NCBI RefSeq assembly: GCF_900095265.1
Contig: NZ_LT607660.1
Span: 1-64,000, forward strand
Length of the DNA: 64,000 nucleotides
Source of the DNA: Janthinobacterium sp. UMAB-56
GTDB lineage: Bacteria > Pseudomonadota > Gammaproteobacteria > Burkholderiales > Burkholderiaceae_D
Direction: 5' to 3'
Shown here: piece by piece, positions 62,617 through 64,000 of the stretch
How positions within the stretch are numbered: the stretch's first letter is position 1
How the letters are laid out: each line of letters starts with the position of its first letter
The notes under the pieces: generated by a model
What the model was told of the DNA's origin: nothing
Seen by the model: the letters and a program-made list of their open reading frames with translations, nothing else
The model's database searches: none
Position numbers and translations under genes: made by a program

Positions 62617-63219
62617 ATGGCTGACTTCAATACCCGCGACCCGCTCTCGCCCGCCTTCTGGGACGAGCGTTTCGAAAAGCAATTCACGCCCTGGGACCAG
62701 GGCGGCGTGCCCACGCGTTTGCGCAGTTTCGTGGCCGCCAGTCCGGCGCCGCTGCGCTGCCTGATTCCCGGCTGCGGCTCGGCCTATGAACTGGTCTTCA
62801 TGCTCGATCACGGCTGGGATGCCACGGCCATCGACTTTTCGCCGGCCGCCGTGGCTGCCGCGCGCGCCGTCGTCGGCGAACGGGCAGGGCGGGTAGTGGA
62901 AGCCGATTTCTTTGCCTGGGAAGCGGTTGCGTCCCTCGATCTGATCTATGAACGCGCTTTCCTGTGCGCCATGCCGCGCGCCATGTGGCCGCAGGTGGCG
63001 GCCCGCTGGGCGCAGCTGCTGGCGCCGGGCGCCATGCTGGCCGGTTACTTTTTCTTTGATGATAATGCCAAGGGACCGCCGTTTGGCATGTCGCGTGAGA
63101 AACTACAGGAATTGCTGTCACCGCATTTCGACTGCCTGGCCGATGAAGCCGTGGACGATTCCATTGCCGTCTTCGCCGGCAAGGAGCGCTGGATGCGCTG
63201 GCGTCGCCGGGCAGACTGA
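62617..63219 (+). CDS. SAM-dependent methyltransferase, TPMT-like
   Basis: The 200-residue protein resembles thiopurine S-methyltransferase family enzymes: N-terminal FWDERFEKQFTPWDQGGVP, SAM motif LIPGCGSAYELVF, and YERAFLCAMP. TPMT family members in bacteria methylate selenium, tellurium or thiol compounds; this substrate is unknown. ATG at 62617 has GAGGACG 6 nt upstream. It lies 19 nt after ubiB and may be in the operon. Confidence 0.85.
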   Translation: MADFNTRDPLSPAFWDERFEKQFTPWDQGGVPTRLRSFVAASPAPLRCLIPGCGSAYELVFMLDHGWDATAIDFSPAAVAAARAVVGERAGRVVEADFFAWEAVASLDLIYERAFLCAMPRAMWPQVAARWAQLLAPGAMLAGYFFFDDNAKGPPFGMSREKLQELLSPHFDCLADEAVDDSIAVFAGKERWMRWRRRAD

Positions 63220-63310
63220 GCCTGGCAGGCCGAGCGAGCGGGCTTTTTCCGCTGGGAATGGCGGAAAAGCTTTATAATTCAGGGTTTTTGATGATTTTCT
63301 CGGAGTAGAG

Positions 63311-63619
63311 ATGCCGATTTACGCTTACCGTTGTGACGAGTGTGGTTTTGCCAAGGATGTCTTGCAAAAGATCTCCGATCCAGTACTGACGGTGTGCCTG
63401 TCGTGCGGCAAGCCCAGTTTCAAGAAACAATTGACGGCCGCCGGTTTCCAATTGAAGGGCACTGGCTGGTACGCGACCGATTTCCGCGGCGGCACGGCGC
63501 CCACCACGGCCATTCCGACGGGCCCGGCCGATAACGCCAAGCCTGCCCCGGCCACCGAGAGCGCGCCTGCTGCGGCGCCTGCACCCGCCCCGGCTGCCGC
63601 TGCGCCGAAAGCGGATTGA
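63311..63619 (+). CDS. FmdB-family zinc-ribbon protein
   Basis: The 102-residue protein has a zinc ribbon with Cys8, Cys11, Cys29 and Cys32 (YRCDECG and CLSCG) and then GFQLKGTGWYATDFRG. A Pro/Ala-rich tail (about residues 70-102) is probably disordered. Function unknown. GGAGTAGAG precedes the ATG. It lies 35 nt before a DUF502 gene, the common betaproteobacterial arrangement that usually continues to aspS. Confidence 0.92.
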   Translation: MPIYAYRCDECGFAKDVLQKISDPVLTVCLSCGKPSFKKQLTAAGFQLKGTGWYATDFRGGTAPTTAIPTGPADNAKPAPATESAPAAAPAPAPAAAAPKAD

Positions 63620-63654
63620 AAAGCGCGCCGCTACACTCCCTTACCGAGAAACCG

Positions 63655-64000
63655 ATGCGTAAATACTTTATTACCGGATTACTGATTTTGGTGCCCCTGG
63701 CCATTACGGCCTGGGTCCTGAATCTGGTGATCAGCACGATGGATCAGTCGCTGTTGCTGGTGCCCGGCAGTACGCAGCCTAGCGTTTGGTTCGGCCACAA
63801 GCTGCCTGCGCTGAGCACGATTCCCGGTCTGGGCACGGTATTGACGGTACTGATCGTGTTCTTCACGGGCTTGCTGACGAATAACCTGGTCGGCAATTAC
63901 GTGGTGAAACTGTGGGAAAAATTGCTGCAGCGCATACCCATCGTCAACTCCCTGTATTCGAGCGTCAAGCAAGTCTCCGATACCCTGTTTTCCCCGTCGG
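63655..64000 (+). CDS. DUF502 membrane protein, 3' truncated by the window
   Basis: The visible 115 codons begin MRKYFITGLLILVPLAITAW and have two hydrophobic helices (about residues 7-28 and 60-83), then VNSLYSSVKQVSDTLFSPS, characteristic of DUF502. The frame is open to the last base, so the C-terminus is outside the window. Function unknown. ATG at 63655; upstream purine-rich CCGAGAAACC gives a weak ribosome-binding site. Confidence 0.88.
   Translation, partial: MRKYFITGLLILVPLAITAWVLNLVISTMDQSLLLVPGSTQPSVWFGHKLPALSTIPGLGTVLTVLIVFFTGLLTNNLVGNYVVKLWEKLLQRIPIVNSLYSSVKQVSDTLFSPS

Overview
The window looks like a chromosomal segment of a GC-rich betaproteobacterium. The gene content and gene order fit Burkholderiales, most likely the Oxalobacteraceae (Janthinobacterium-like). 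The clues are kdsD-kdsC-lptCAB-rpoN-hpf, ptsN-hprK-rapZ, lolB-ispE-tRNA-Gln-prs-rplY-pth-ychF, a ubiE/Tim44/ubiJ/ubiB block, and an fmdB-DUF502 pair. The family assignment is inference; no 16S rRNA gene is present.

Layout. 1-6683: tetrathionate respiration, with the end of ttrC, ttrA, and the convergent sensor/regulator pair ttrS-ttrR. 6683-10649: mutM, a dynamin-like GTPase and mutY on the minus strand, running into ttrSR. 10816-20243: TPR protein, lolB, ispE, tRNA-Gln(UUG), prs, rplY with a structured leader, pth, a serine hydrolase, a DUF2975/XRE pair and ychF. 20401-31832: a complete iron-siderophore locus. It has a Fur-like palindrome, a FecI-type sigma factor and FecR regulator, two half-size ABC transporters of the YbtP/YbtQ type, a FecBCDE-type importer and an STN-domain TonB receptor. 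31838-38562: MipA/OmpV protein, a small lipoprotein, periplasmic asparaginase, MOSC protein, diguanylate cyclase and a CPA2 antiporter. 38647-44144: LPS Kdo synthesis and LPS export genes, rpoN and hpf. 44418-51592: an acyl-CoA hydrolase/hydratase-family gene, then rapZ, hprK, ptsN, queF and ilvA on the minus strand, and a YqaA-type membrane protein. 51862-64000: a giant FAD/Fe-S oxidoreductase, HIT protein, DUF971 protein, a YCII/ECF sigma pair, ubiquinone genes ubiE, ubiJ and ubiB, a methyltransferase, fmdB and the start of a DUF502 gene.

How the parts work together. Under iron limitation, loss of Fur repression should release fecIR. Ligand binding at the STN receptor should then activate the sigma factor. 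A 42-bp sequence, 37/42 identical between its two copies, lies upstream of both the transporter operon and the receptor gene. It is the best candidate for the sigma factor's own promoter and the strongest regulatory signal in the window. TtrSR should control ttrBCA in response to tetrathionate.

The most unusual non-coding feature lies between hprK and rapZ. Two 71-nt units, 105 bp apart, share an identical 37-nt core and carry a stem-loop in which four base pairs have changed in a compensatory way. Between them is a nine-codon relic matching the end of hprK with only synonymous changes. No transposase, phage gene or CRISPR array was seen.
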